A stretch of 64,000 nucleotides of DNA from Luscinia megarhynchos (GCA_034336665.1 JAPFBE010000002.1:38357406-38421405), one strand, 5' to 3'; counted from the stretch's first letter, positions 37,827 to 51,622 are shown. Notes: a model not told the origin generated them from the letters alone. Numbers and translations are program-made.

Positions 37827-40029
37827 GGTCTCCAAAGAGCTGTATTTCTCTCAAATAATATATCTGGGAGTCCTCCATAATAGTCTTTTTTAGTTCAATT
37901 TCTTCTGTTGCTGGTACACTATAGGATTTTTTTTCTGCTTTTGCAAATGTTTAATACAGTGGAAGGAGCCACACTCTCTCTACATTAATGTTCATCAGGT
38001 ATCATCTCTTAAGCTGAGATTCTTGGAGGGGCTTTGCTTTTGAGGCTCAGGTAATTCCTCTGGTGATGAATAAATGATTGTACTTAAAAAATGATACAGC
38101 TGGAGAAGTTGTAATAGTTACAGCCTTAACTGCCCACAGTGCCTTTTATTTGGAGGCAGCTTTCTGTCAGAGGGAGTTCAGTGGTCCTTACATCCAGTTC
38201 CTAGGCCCTGCAATGTATCACCCGTGGTCAAGAGAAGAATTCTGCTGCTTTCAGTGTACGTGAGCACAACGTGATGGCTGGTGGCTGTCCCCTGAGATAT
38301 CTCTGCTCTGAGGAAGGTAGTCTCTTACAGGTTAGTGACCTCTTTTCCTAGGTTGGTTAGAAGGGCTACAAGACATTGGTCAGCACTGTCCAGGACTTAA
38401 TGTGTTCCTAACACAGCCCAGCAATTTTGTTCTTGCAGCTCTTCAGTGGAAGCAGCTGCCATCACTGAGCAGTGTGCAGGGTTGCTGTCCCACCATGCCT
38501 GATCTGTGTGGCTGTCCATGGTCCATTCCCTGTGCTCTAGGATGGAGGTTTTTGATTGCAGAAGAGCTCCAAGTAACCTTCAGTAAAACTTTAGGGGTCT
38601 GCTGTGGCTGTGCTTCTCTCTTACAGGGTTTGGAGAAAAAGAAACACTTTGGACTATTCCTGCAGAGAATGGCAGTAGAAATCAGCCGTAAGGAGATGCA
38701 GGGCTTCAGCAGTTCTAGGAGGAACTGAAATTCATGCATAAAACCAGAGAGAAATTTTAGGTGCCTTTAACACTAAGGAGAATTCATGAATGTTATGCAT
38801 TTGGAGACCCTCTCTGCTCTAATCAGAGAAAGTGGACAACAAGGACATACAAGGCAGGGTGAAGTTGTTGGGGTTCTTTTTATTTCCATGGGAGCAGCAA
38901 CATTTGGGCACCACTTTTTTTATTTTTTTTAAGCCACTTTCAAAATATTCCCCAATCAAACTTTTGTTCCATTGTTTTCTGTTTGAACAAAGAAGAAATC
39001 TGTCCTGTAACATTACTGTTTTTATTCTTAGGAGCTCTGATTAATTTGTTTTAATTTTTCAAACAATAATATAAAGGTCTTTGGCCAAGAGAGGGATTGT
39101 TTTATTTACTTGCATGCAGTGCAGCCACTCACTCAATAAAGCAGATATTTCCAACTGGCACCTGCACTTGCAATCCCAATGGAAATAGGAATATCATCTA
39201 AAGCTTTCATTTTGAGGTTTCTTACTCAAAAGTTTGTTTTACCTAAAGCATAGTCTCCAATTAAAGGTCACTCACTGACATGCTGATGTTGATTAGCATA
39301 TTGTATCCATCATCCTGGATAAGTCACCTGCTTGGCTAATGCCAATTAGAGAATCCAGTATTTAAATTTTTTTATTAATAAATATATACTCCAGTAACAC
39401 GGCTCATTACAGTTATTTGTGTTCCTGGGTGTACAGCTTCAGCTATTTGTCAAGTTGATCCCTTTGTCGTTAAGTGGGGTAGGAATTTTGGATGTGGAGT
39501 CAGTCTGCATATACTCCCTTACCCAAAAATAAGCAGCAGAAGCACTTGCTTATGCAGGGTTCCTGGCAAATGCCTGCTATCTACTCACACAAAATAAACA
39601 TATCATTTCCATAAACACTCTAGGTATGCAGTTTCTACCCTGTTTGAGATGCATGGCATTTTAATATGAAGAGAACAGGCATAAATCTATCTTCACTTTT
39701 AGGAGCATGCCTCTCTTCCTGATAGATACTTTTTGGGTGTGCTCAGCTTGACATGCAACAGGTTATATATACTACACTCTAAATAGGAATGTTTCACACC
39801 AGAACATGGCACTAGACCAAAACTAATATATTTGAAAGGCAACCAGGAGATTTGTTAGCATTAGAGTGAGGGGATGGTCTGCTCTGAAAGGAAAGGAAGG
39901 AGAATGCCAGGATTGCATTTGCAAACAGCAGAAGTCAACTATTTGTGTCAACATTTAAAACCTTGTTCTTTTTTCAAAGAGTAAGCTAGGGAAAAATGAT
40001 GGCTCTTGGAAACTGATATGAGAATATCA

Positions 40030-40050
40030 TCTGCTGATATAATCAGCAGA
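40030..40050. repeat. Near-perfect 21-base palindrome
   Basis: TCTGCTGAT (40030-40038) pairs exactly with ATCAGCAGA (40042-40050) around a 3-base spacer. It could be a dimeric protein-binding site or chance. Confidence 0.8.
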
Positions 40051-41008
40051 ACACTAGCTATTGTAATGTGCACAACTATAATTAACTTCAAAGGCAATGC
40101 ATTCTATGTATCAGTTGGCAGCAGGACAGCAACTCTGCCTTTTAGAATAAAATAGCACTGAGGTGGGCTTTCTGGTCACGTTTCTAATGGGGTTAGAGCC
40201 CCTTCCATTTCTCTGTGTTCCATAACCCTTTCTTATCTTCGTATACTACTTTGTCATTAAGCACATCTTGGGAAGCATTATTTTTCATAAAATTGCTGCA
40301 CATAGTTTACTTCCCCCTTGCCCTTTGTATTTTCTAGCCCTCAGCACCAGGACTTTTTGCCACTTGCCTTTCACCAGTGGCTTGTGATTTATTATGTAAT
40401 TTGTAATCATGTATAATAAAATTGATATTTACCAGCAATCCCTTTCTTCCATTCTGAGGTGCTCCTGTCTCAAATACTCACTACTGTGTCTTGTAGACTT
40501 TTCCAGAAGTATGTGTACATATGTACGTACACCTTTTGTTATAGTTTTAAAATAAAACATGGCCACCCATATTTTTAATTGATGTCTAGCAAGTTGTATT
40601 TGAAAAGGATCTATGAAAAATCCTATGAAAAATAAAGTTGTTTTGATTGTTGTTGCTTTAGTCAGTCTGGTTATTTCTTCCATCTAGAGAGATCTATAGG
40701 TAACTTTTTTTATACTCAAAAACTTGGGATTAGTTGAGTATTGCAGTTAAAACTTCAGAATTTCTCTCATACTTTTTCTTATGATACAAATTTCCTCTTG
40801 GATGCATCTTTTACATTTGAAGTAGTGTGATGGATTTTTTTCTTCATGCTGTGTTTAATGTCTTTGGTAACTAAAATTTTAGTATTTCACTCTTGTGCTC
40901 AACTTCATGAATATCAAAATAACTTCTTCATTAATTTCCCTGTGTTTCCAGCATATCTGTGTTAGAGAGAATAATAAAAATTCTACATAAGAACTTCATT
41001 GACACATG

Positions 41009-41265
41009 TATAGAGTCATGAAATATCTCATGTTGAAAGAGATCTGTAAGGATCATAAAATCCACCTCCCTGCTCCTCACAGGACTGCCTAAAAGTAAAC
41101 TATCTTAGATCATAATTCAGACATCTCTTGAACTCTGGGGCTGTGGCCACTTTCCTGGGGAGTCTGTTCCAGTGATCAACCATCCCCTCAGTGAAAACCT
41201 TTTCCAAATGTCCCATCTGAACTTCCCCTGACACTGTTTCCTTCCATTAGAATGTGTTTAGGCAA
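41009..41265 (-). repeat. CR1 LINE 3' end fragment
   Basis: A short CR1 tail in reverse orientation. The 3' terminus is at about 41009, with a TAGAGTCATGAAAT-like remnant of the usual ATAGAATCATAGAAT. Rightward are AAAGAGATCTGTAAGGATCA, TCTTGAACTCTGGGGCTGTG and CACTTTCCTGGGGAGTCTG, then GTTCCAGTGATCAACCATC. These are the standard blocks of the CR1 3' UTR and ORF2 end. The wording differs from the 17946 copy, pointing to another subfamily. No coding capacity remains. Confidence 0.88.
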
Positions 41266-44200
41266 CTGAAGGGCTATACTGGCAACTTTAAACCTTTCTT
41301 CACTTTCCAACTGCCTTTGTATGTTTTCCTTATGTGTAGCCAAACTTTGCAGGTCTTTCTCCTGCAAATAAAAGTCTGAGTTTTAAATTTACCATTTAAA
41401 TGCAGTCTTTTATCTGTTTTAATGATTTAAAATTCTGAAATATCTGATATTGTTTATGTGTTTCATACTTTTGAAAATTAATTGGATAGAGAGGGATGTT
41501 TGGTTTTATATATTTAGATGTCTTGTGAGAGTCTTTGAGCAGGCTTGGTATCTCTCATTTATGTACAGATCTACTTTATACAGATATAAGAATAAGCCTG
41601 GTTTTTACAGGCTAGTCAAAAGGAGTGGGTTTTTTTCTCATTTTTGTGTTGAATTGAAGCGTGCCTAATCTGAAACTTATTTTATGTCTCAAGCTTGTTC
41701 TGTGTCCAGATTTAAAAAGAAAATTTTTCAAATTGAAAGGACATTATTTAAAATAATTATTTTTTCTATACAATTTTCAATGGAAAGACAAATCAGTTCT
41801 GTAAAAGAGCATTGAGAGGTCAAGAGATGACCCTGTCTTTGCTTGTCCTGCAGAGGTTAAGCCAGCTTCCTAACCTTTTCTGGGTGACATTTCAACAGTG
41901 ACACTCAAGAAGCAGACACTGCTGTTTGAAGTAGCTTCTCAGGTTGCAAAAACTTACTGATCTAATCCAACAGCTGGCTGTCATGTAAACTGGTAATCCT
42001 GTTTACTCTTCTATCCCAAACTGGCTATCTGGTCTTGTCTTCTCTCCTGCTCTGACTCTGCTACTTACTGTTCAGCTAGTATGCTTTGCCAGCAAAACGG
42101 ACTATGATGGCTTTTATTCTTTCCTCAAATGCCAAACCAAAAATTGTTTCTTGCCAATTTATTGAGGTAAAATGTCCAGGCACTATGTCAGTGGTGAGGA
42201 GGCAGGGTAACAGCTGGCAGGTGGGTTGGTCTATCCTCCTTGGAACTGCAGCATTTCCTAACACTTGAACTCAGAAGATTCTGTCCTACTCACCAAGGGC
42301 TGATCTCTCCCAAAAGAGACATTAAACCTTTGTTAAGTAAGTAGGTAAAAGTCCTCTGTACCTACTGCTTGTCCTGTTAGCTTGATCTACCAAATCTCAC
42401 ATTCTGATTTGTAACACATCCTTGAGATGGAACTGGTAATATTTCTGAAGCAGTTACCATAATTCAAGAGACCCCATCTCTAACCGGATTTCTTGAGATG
42501 CAACTTGAGAGCCACCCTCTTTGCCCTTTAATTATGCAGAATCCCTTGGGACTTCAGCAGGAGTTTTGACTGTGTGAGTGATGCTGAATAAGGTTTCTAG
42601 TTTACAGGACTAATTACCCTGTACTTTGATTTGGCTCAAAGAGTGCAATTACTGCTGGAGAAAGTAGTACTGGAAGAAACCATCTCAAGGCAAAATTGGT
42701 TTAATTAATATCTTTATAATTAAAGCTAGAGAATCTTTGCTCTGTTTCTTACTGTGCTTTTTACACTATCATGAGACAGAATTTGTATTCAAACTGGTGT
42801 GAAAAAGATGAAAAGAATCTGTGCTTTATGCTGCAACATTTGGCTCTGTGTTTTTTGTTCACAAATGTTATCTGTAGCTGCCAATGACTGTTGTCATGAG
42901 GTGCTTTTTTTTCTGTTATGTGTTGGCTTTCCCAGCAGACTTTTACTTTTGGTTTTCCCAGAGGGTTTCAGTGTCTTTTTTAGCATCACTAGCAATAAAA
43001 AATCTCCCAGAAGGACAGATTTTACTTCCAGCTGCGTTCTACAAGTGACTTGAAAAGTCTTAATAACTCATGCAGAAAGTGGCTTATATTCCTAGGGAAT
43101 TACTTAAATTACTCCTTTTCTTACTTCAACTCTGAGTTCAAAGGGGATTCATATGACACCCACACCACAGATTCTGTCAGTGATTCAGAGGCCAGAATGA
43201 CATCAAACAGGAATGAAAAGCCCCTCTGCTGTCCTCACCAGCTGTGCAGTGAGCTTTTAGCTCGGGGGAGCTGTGATACCCAAAAACCTTCTGAGAGGCC
43301 ACTTGTTCAGCAGCTCTTCCAGCTGCCTGCAGGAGCAGCCTGCACAGCAGTGCTGCTGGATGCTGGAGAAGTCCCATTATGATAAATTATGCATGATAGT
43401 GGTACCTGCTGCTCCCATATCTGATGCACTTTGAATTCAGCTCAAGTTTGTTGGAGGGCCTTGGTACCTCTTGCAAACTGCACTTTCATAAATTATTACT
43501 AATTAAAAATAGCTTAATGTTCAGTGGTGCTTAGAACCACAATTCCCATCGAAGTTGGTGAGTGTGCTTACAGCATTAAATAGGTCTTGCAGCAAACTTT
43601 GTGGGCCAGGTACCAGATTCAGATTTCATTCTTGTATGTTTTTTGCCTTTGTGAGTAGGCATGCTGGTGTAAGAAACATATTTTGTTTTCACTTATTTTT
43701 TGACTTTGTTTTTTTAAGGTGTTAAATGTGCTGTCTTTTTATGTGGTTAATAAATGCTCTTTTCCTCCTCGTTTCAAGTGACAGTTGGTGCAAGTAGCTC
43801 CTACAAAGGATTTGTGTTGGAGTAAGTGAGTATTTATCAGATAAATGTTGTAAACTGAAGAAGCTAACAAAGATGATGGTCTTTATCTTTAGAGTTTTCA
43901 AGAATAGGATCTGTACCAAATATTTATTTTTCCTCTTTTTCCTTCTCAAAAAAATGCAAGCTGTGGATTCCAATCCATTTCCTTACCCCTTCAATTCTCC
44001 CCTTAGATATCAATGACAGATCTTAGTATCTTTCAAAAATGCAAAATTGTCTTTTTGAGCTTTTTCCACTCAAAACTAAGGGGAGGAGGAGATCCTTTGT
44101 GGATCATGTCTTCCTCTTTTTAGTCTTGGCAAACTGGCCTTTTGCACCATGTTTTGATATAGATTTCTTACAGTAGGAAAATTATGATTTTGACATGTGG

Positions 44201-47200
44201 AGTATCTAGATGCCCAATAAGATATACTAGTTTTACTGATTAGATTCAATTTAGATAAAAAACTATGCTCATTGGAGAAAATAAAATGTGTTGTCTAGTG
44301 CCACTGACTTTTGCAAATTTGGGAACACAAATGCATACAATTTGAATTTTCCCTTGCTTATTTTTCTTTTACTCTGCCTGTCCAACCTGTTGCTGTTGAA
44401 CAGTGGATGAAATAGAAGTGATGGCTGTGATACAGCAGTGGCTGATAAGTTAAATGCTATTTTAAGGACTATTCAACTCCACATTGTTTTTCTGGTCAGT
44501 TGTTCCTGTCATTTAAATTATGATTACAGTAGGTGTTAAAACAATCCCCCCTCCAATACTGCAGCTCCCTTGATGTATATTTAACTTGATTTATTGTGGT
44601 TCATTGTCAGGATGCTTTGAGGGACAATTACAGCTCCCCTTAGCATTTTAAACAATGTGAAAATGTATTCATTCTCTTCAATGAATTCAGCTAGAATTTC
44701 CAGCTCTATTGCAGTTAGTTATTGAGGAACACTCTGAAAATTCATTTTAAATTCTCTTTTCTCTTGAGCTTGATGAAAAGCTAATGGATCTTCACCAGCA
44801 GGACCAAGCCCAAGGATTTATCTTTTCAGTTTTGATTTTGTTTGTTTTTTTCCATCTCATGTCTGTGTGTTTTGGCATAACATTCCCATGAGTCAGTCTC
44901 TGTGCATCTGCATTGCTGGCAGTGCAAGGGCAGGTGCTGGCTGGCTGGGGGATGCTGCTGCTATTTTGCCTCATTCCCCAAGGCTTCTAATTTCCATTTC
45001 TCTCAGGTACCATAAAGAAAATTAAACACTTTTAAGATTTTTTTTTTTTTTGTCTGAATGTCAACACATTTCCCTTCTCAAATAGAAAGCATTCAACTCT
45101 CAGTTTAGGGAAAATAAGCTTGGTCTGTGCAGTAAGGGGTTGTTTGGTAGAATATGGTTTGGGGTTTACTTCACCTCAGGTTTTCTTTCTGCTCAATTTG
45201 AAATAGTCTTTTGTCATTGAGACAGAGCTCAGGCACCTGAACCTGGGCTTCCCACTTCCTAGCCTATGATATTTGTCTTAGTTTGCTCTTCTTGTTCCCA
45301 AAAGATAATTTCACTGAAAGCATTCTCAAAATGGAAGTGTTTGCATGAAACATGTTGAGTTTGATGAGTTAGCACATATTTGACATATTGTACAGATCAA
45401 TCTTAGTGCCTAAATTTGGCAGGAGAGAGAAAATGCATAAAAAGAGTTGCAAACAGACTACAATGGAGTGAATGCTGAACAGGGATTTTTGTAGACAGTG
45501 AGGGAGATGCTGTTTATTTTGGAGCCAACTCATGCTTTGTTAATTCCCTTACTGGCAACTTGTCTGGGATTTGAGTTTCTTCATTTTGACTCATGAAAAC
45601 TTAATCTTGCATGACAAAAATGCAGAATGATGAGTATGTGTTTCCAATTTTGAGAAGGCTGTTAAGGAGGATCCAGTCCTGTGCTCATGGAAGTCCTGCA
45701 GCTACTGTTGTGTAGTGGAAAAAGCAAGACTTGAAGGGTTGCACAGATAAGTGCTCAACTTAGCATTACAGAGGGGATAGCATTTCACCTAATGTGCCAG
45801 GCTCATTTCCTGCCTATTCCCATGCCTGTTCTTGGTTTGTTCTCCCATTTCCCCTCTTGGTATATAAGGGAGGGCTTCAGAGACTTTTACTGCTGGTGGC
45901 TACAGCCTAAGCCCACTCCTTGGCCTTCCTTGCCCTTGGTTGCCTTGTGCTACTACTGGCATGCAGAAACTAGAAAATAGGCTTATTCTATTAGCCCATA
46001 AAGATTATTGGAGTCCCTGGAATCACTGTCACTAAGGAATGGGGTGATATTGCAGCATACCCAAAATTTAGTATTTTTGTATATGAGTCTTGCATCCATT
46101 GCTGAACTGGAGGGGTTTATCTCCTTCTTTATCATACTCAAACCATGTTAAGAGTTGGTGTACTTTTGAGGACTTTTTCTACCCTTAGTTCTGCATTTCT
46201 AGCTATTGGGCCAACTTCCATAAAATTGAGTGTTTCAAAATCAGGTAATTACTATGCAAAACAGAGCTCTGTCATAAAATCTGTCTCTGTTGTAAATGGT
46301 GTACGGGCAGACAAAAGGGGACGCCTTTGTATTCTGGCCCTTACATGTTTTGGAAAAGCAATGAATGTGTTTATTTGAGCCACTAATGTTTAAATACATT
46401 TTAACTGCATGCAGAAAAAGCCTGTGAGAAATAACAGCAAACACAGGACTGGATGCTAAATTGTGGGAGAACAGCTTGAGGGATGCTGCTCTTTGAGGGC
46501 TGTTTTGCAATTCCATTTCTGAATGTCACAGTTTTGTTTTTAAATTTGGGACTCAATATGGAACCTCCAGGACTTTCACTTTTTCACTTCCCAGCTACCA
46601 TGACTGTTTTCCCGTGTACTTTTTGCCCACTCACTGCTAGAGAGCTAATCAAGCAGTCTGCTCAGCTGAACAGCCTGCCGTGTGCATTCCTTCAGTGTGG
46701 CTTTCCCCCTTGGCACTGGCCAGTGAGAATCACTTCCTAGTAATCCATTCTCTTCTGCTGCTGGTTCTGTGCTTATGCCCACCCTGGGATTCATCCATTG
46801 TTTTTGTCACAAATGATGCTACAAGTTCTGTGAAATAGTTAGAAACTTTTCAGAAGTATGGAAAAAATGAGAAATCATTAACTTGATTCTCTTCTCTGCT
46901 GGCTTCTGTTGCACTTGCTGTTCTGATTTCCCTGGCCATCACTGTTTCTATTTTACTTACATAAGTTCCAAGTTTTTACTTTTTGTGTAGTTTGTAATTT
47001 TCCCAAGCACTTCTTGGAATAATACTCCTGAGCATCTGCACCATCAAAACGGGATCATGCATGTGTCCACTAATCCCTAGTGGATACAAGCTTTGTGAAC
47101 CATTTCAGGCACTCAGTTAAAATAAAAATACATAATGCAGTCGTCTGCACTTCAAAATCCTCCAAGAGACATACCCTGGTCCTATTTGTCTTGGTGTAAA

Positions 47201-47204
47201 TCCA
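41266..47204. other. Unique noncoding DNA
   Basis: No gene is recognised. The 110-codon plus frame at 43050-43382 and its minus-strand partner have no known relatives. 42530-42600 and 43600-43630 contain phrases like those of a very old amniote palindromic repeat. 44440-44760 reads like conserved noncoding sequence. A T14 run is at 45038-45051. Confidence 0.45.
45038..45051. repeat. Poly-T tract (14)
   Basis: Fourteen T on the plus strand with no associated element body. Confidence 0.9.
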
Positions 47205-47280
47205 GAATCCCTTTATATCCATTAGTGGCTTTAATATAGATTAACCCTGGTTTTAAATGGAATCAGGACTGGGCCAGTTG
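47205..47280. repeat. Possible ancient amniote repeat fragment
   Basis: The phrases GGTGTAAATCCAGAAT and GGAATCAGGACTGGGCCAG resemble a widespread, very old amniote repeat. That repeat is built around a palindromic TGTAAATCCAGAGTAACTCC-like sequence and often ends in a GGGCCA-type phrase. I cannot name the family with confidence. The match is short and decayed and could be chance. Confidence 0.35.
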
Positions 47281-50200
47281 CATGTTGGCTTTACATCTTA
47301 AATGGTGCTACTAGATTTATAGGAATTTCACAAGTGCTCGGTGTTCTCAGGTGGGAGCACTCTGGCCATATTTGTATTATGAACGTCAAAACTGACAAGG
47401 TACAACATTCCTTTAGGTTGCAGCAGGGTGATCCTGCCCTTTGGAACTCTGATCCCAGCTTACATACCTAGTGAAATTGCATTTTTAGCCCAGTCACTGA
47501 ACTTTGCTCCCAGCTGTGCTCAGATAGCAATGTAGAGGAGTAACTTGTAACAGTATTTGGATCCATTCTTGAGAGACAACGGGTATAATTTGAAACAGAA
47601 CCTGAGATGTACTGTCCTATTACTAAGCCTGAGAAACTTATGTTAATAAATGCCATTTGAAATATTTAACAAATTATCTGTAAGCTTCATAACATATCAT
47701 GTTTTTTATTTTGCATGTGTAAACAATAAAATATTAATTATTTAAAAACCTGTTCAGATTTGAAACGTCAAATATTAGCAATTAGCAGTAAAGAGGTTTA
47801 CTAAAAATCTCACTTCTTAATGAGAGAGCATATTATTTGATGAAGCTAATGTTTATAATAGCTTTACTCCTATATGGTACCAGTGAATGAAACAAATGCA
47901 AGGGCTGCTCATGGTATATGACCCCCTAAAGAACAGAGTATTGCTGCTGTAAAGTTAGGATAAATGGAATTGGAGACTTGGCTAGTAGTGCTTGTGTTGT
48001 TTGGTCTTGAGGGGTGTGGAGGGAAGATCCTGGTGATCTGTTTCCCCATGGTTTGCAGGAAACAGCCTTAAAGGGAAAAAAGCAGTTCCTGGGAGATACA
48101 GCTGCTTCTGTGAGCAGATAATTAGGATGGGTAGTTTTAAGTACTCTTACATAACTTAGAGAGAGAATAGTCCATCTTGTCAATCAGGTAGGCATTATTC
48201 TGAATATACTCCTCAGAGGCTTTCACCCTGTGTAGCCATTTCAATTTAAAGCTGCTGTGCTGGCTTTTGATGTAAGGCTAGTGAAGGCTCTAGAGAGGCA
48301 ATGAGAGTGAGCGCAGGCAGCATGCATCCCGCAAAATGCAGGCCTGGATAGGTATTCTTGAGCTCCACCTACAGTCAAATGAACGCCGTGCCTAAGCACA
48401 CGTAGGTTTGTGCGAGCCCCATTCCCACAGCTAAAGCTGCTTGCAGGTTTTCCCAGCATGGCTGTGTTAGAGTGGTGCTCTGGGGGCTGCTGTTCCCTGT
48501 TTCTCAGCATAGTCTTGAGCTCTGTGCTGATAACTTTATAACGCTGGCAGTGTTGCTGCTGGCGTATTCAAGCCTACCTTGGCCATCTGCACCTGACTAT
48601 GTTACATGTGGATGTGCTCAGCTTTGACTGGCTTGTACTGAGAGCAGGTGCAGCTTGAGAAGCTGTGTTGGACTGATCACTTACTTTTTTTCACCCCACC
48701 TTTCTTGTGTGTTAGTTAAAAATAAAGCTTTTGTAATGGCTTTGCAACTTTAGGCACAAAGGGTGCTATATAATACGTTATGGGCATATTTAAATTGAAT
48801 AGTTTGCACGAAGAGGAGGGTGGAGATAGAAGTCTAATGTCCAGCAGAACTGTATCCAACTAGAATGATGAGCCTCTGAATTTAGAGGAGCATTTGGGAG
48901 GGGCATTGCTTTTGTTTTTAAATTGTATAGTGTTCTTAGACATAGTCTTAAAGGCTCATAATGCAGTCAGGCTTTACATTTCTGTCAGTTTTGTTCTTCC
49001 CCCTACATGCTTTTGAATAAGTTTCCTTTCTCTTATCCACTCCCAGCATACACATGTATATCTAGAAATAGTTAGATGAGCCCAAAAGGAAGTAAAATAT
49101 AAGATTTTGTCACTGTCTTCTTCTCAGGCTGGTATAAAGTGCATGCAGGATATATTTTATGCCCTCTGCAACTGCTTACTGTACTGAGATTAGTAAGAGT
49201 TATCTTCCTGCTATAGGTCCCCCCAGACCACTGGAAAAAGGATGGGTTAGTGATTCCTTGTTCTCAATGTCACTAGAAGATATTGCTCCTCAAAGTGATA
49301 AAGGAAAGGCAAGGGATAAGAGGGGTTGTCCAAGGGGTTTTTTGCTCACTAACTGCATCAGCTGTTGTCCTATCATCTGCTTCATCTGAGCAGATGTTGG
49401 ATTACTATTCTAAGACTTCAGAGGATTGTCACCTTCTTTTCCCACCTTCTCTCTCACCCTCCCACAATATGGTGCTTTACACCTCACCCTTGTCTTTTGC
49501 CTGCCCTGGTGTTTAAGGATTAAGCTGAGCAACGCCTCCAGAACAGAGAATTTGAAAATTCATCTTGCATTGTTGGGATTTTCTGCTATAGATGCTGGAA
49601 AATACCACAGTTTTGACTTTTACTTTTTTTTCTTCCCCGACTTGTTCAGTTGCTCTAAAACATATGCTTAAAATAGAATGTTATCTCCAGACTTGTTCTC
49701 TGTTAATCAGCAGCAAAGTAAGCCAATGAGGACCATGTGTGTAGAGAAAAATCAAATGGATGAAGACATAATCAGAGCTATTCTTCTACTCAGAGTAAAT
49801 ATTAACAACAGTGTTTTATGATAAACTGTAATTGAGGACATTAACTTACTGGGGAAAATAATCTTCCTTGATAAACAGGCACATGCTGCTGTTGCATCAG
49901 GTGCTGACAGAAGCAATATCTAGATTTCAGTAAGTCTGCCTACATGAGTGTCTGTCTATAAAAGGGTATTTTTATGCAAAAGAATATTTTTGTGAAAGCG
50001 TTCCTGATTCCAGTTTGATTTTCCCACTTGCTTTCTCTTCTTACAGAGTTAAATAGGTTTCATTTCAGTTCGCATTTTTGCAGCTATAAGAATAGCCTAT
50101 ATACATATTTATCTGTACCCATGCATATTTAGCTAGATGTGCTTTGCCAGTTACAATACTATCAGAAGCTTTATGCAAAGGTAAGCCTCATTTTTGGTCC

Positions 50201-51622
50201 AAATTTATATTTGGATTATTCTGTCTTTTATTCTTGTATGTCTGAATCTGTGTAATTCTGTCTGTCAGTGGCAATGCATATCAGATTCACAGTTGAAATA
50301 GAGAGACAAAGGCTATGCACCTTAATCTGTTTTACTGTTGTGTTATATTTGTAATAGAGAAAAGAACTTTAGTCCAGGTTATAGCAGAAAAATAGAAATG
50401 ATGATTTCATTAAAAAACCAAAAGCAAACCCCCCACCCCCAAAAACCACGCACAGTTCATTAGTAGCAAAGGAAGAAGGCAGGATTAGAAAGCATTGGAT
50501 CTATTTAGGATTATACAGAAGAAAAATTGTCTGTGTGATTTTGGACACTCTTTTTTTGTCTGTTTGTCTGCTTGTTTGTTTTCTAGTGGAACTTGGTGTA
50601 TGCATCGAAATGAAATTGTTTGATACAGTAGCAACAACAGCAGGAACTGATCACTGTGAATTCATATACAATCAGAAAGAAAACAAACAGGAAAACATAT
50701 GTAGTAGATTAATGCAAAGATGAAATAGGCAAGAGCCTTGATCCATAAAAGAAATCCCAGATATCCTCAATTTTATTTTGGCTGTGGTGATTCATGTCTC
50801 TTCAGATGTTTCTCAACAGCAACAACTGTTGTATGCTGCCTTTGAAACCCACATGCTCCCACTGAAGCAGGGTTTGAATCAGCATGGAATTTGGCTTATC
50901 AGACTGTGTCTGGGAAGCCAGTAGTTTTTTTCATGCCAGATTGCATCTGGATTAAAAACTGAAGAAAAATGTAGTGACACATTGTGAAAAGAAAAAGACA
51001 AGCTTTATTGGCTTCAGTGAAATCTCATAATCAGATAAATGTTTCATACTTTGGATATAATAGTTATTTAAGCAGTAATTATATTCATTAAATATGTGCT
51101 TTAAAATTAATGTTGCTGGAGATATTTCAAGTGTAAGAGATGTTCACGTAAGTCACTTTTCATATTTAGAAGTCTTCTGATCCTCATAAGAATTTCATGC
51201 TTTTTCATGTGTTTATATGAAAATCAGGGTGGAAGAATAGACTATTTTGTCTGGAAGCCACAAGCACAAAATTGTTTTGTCTGGGATCATGTCTTAAGAA
51301 GACATTGATGCAACATCCTAGATCAGTATGATTCTAATTGAGCAGTGGCTTTCTTGTCTCACTCTGAAGAAAAACTGAGTGTTCCCCAAGGGTGCATTAG
51401 TAGTCTGGACAGAAAATCAGAAAATAAAAGTTCATATCTTTATTTAGAACGTTAAGGTGGCTGAAACTGATTCTCTCACCTAAAAGGATTCTGGTTAGCA
51501 GTCCTGTTTCTCACCAAGGATAGAGAGCACTTTGGTGGCTGCAAATTGAATGATAACCTAGGAGAAACTGTATGATTGCCAACACCCTCTCCTGAACATT
51601 TGTCAAAAGCATAGCTGTGGAA

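Larger units (their letters stand above)
33901..41008. other. Unique noncoding DNA with long T runs
   Basis: No gene is supported. Features are T runs at 37137-37153 and 37801-37826, a splice-bounded 51-base interval (35816-35866) and a near-palindrome at 40030-40050. The segment 39060-39420 reads like conserved noncoding DNA (AATTAAAGG, GCTAATGCCAATTAG). The 108-codon plus frame and the overlapping 98-codon minus frame near 38400-38740 are unrecognised and probably chance. Confidence 0.45.

Noticed and set aside
43050..43382. 110-codon plus-strand frame
   Set aside because: Unrecognised sequence with an overlapping opposite-strand frame and no flanking splice signals that would support an exon.
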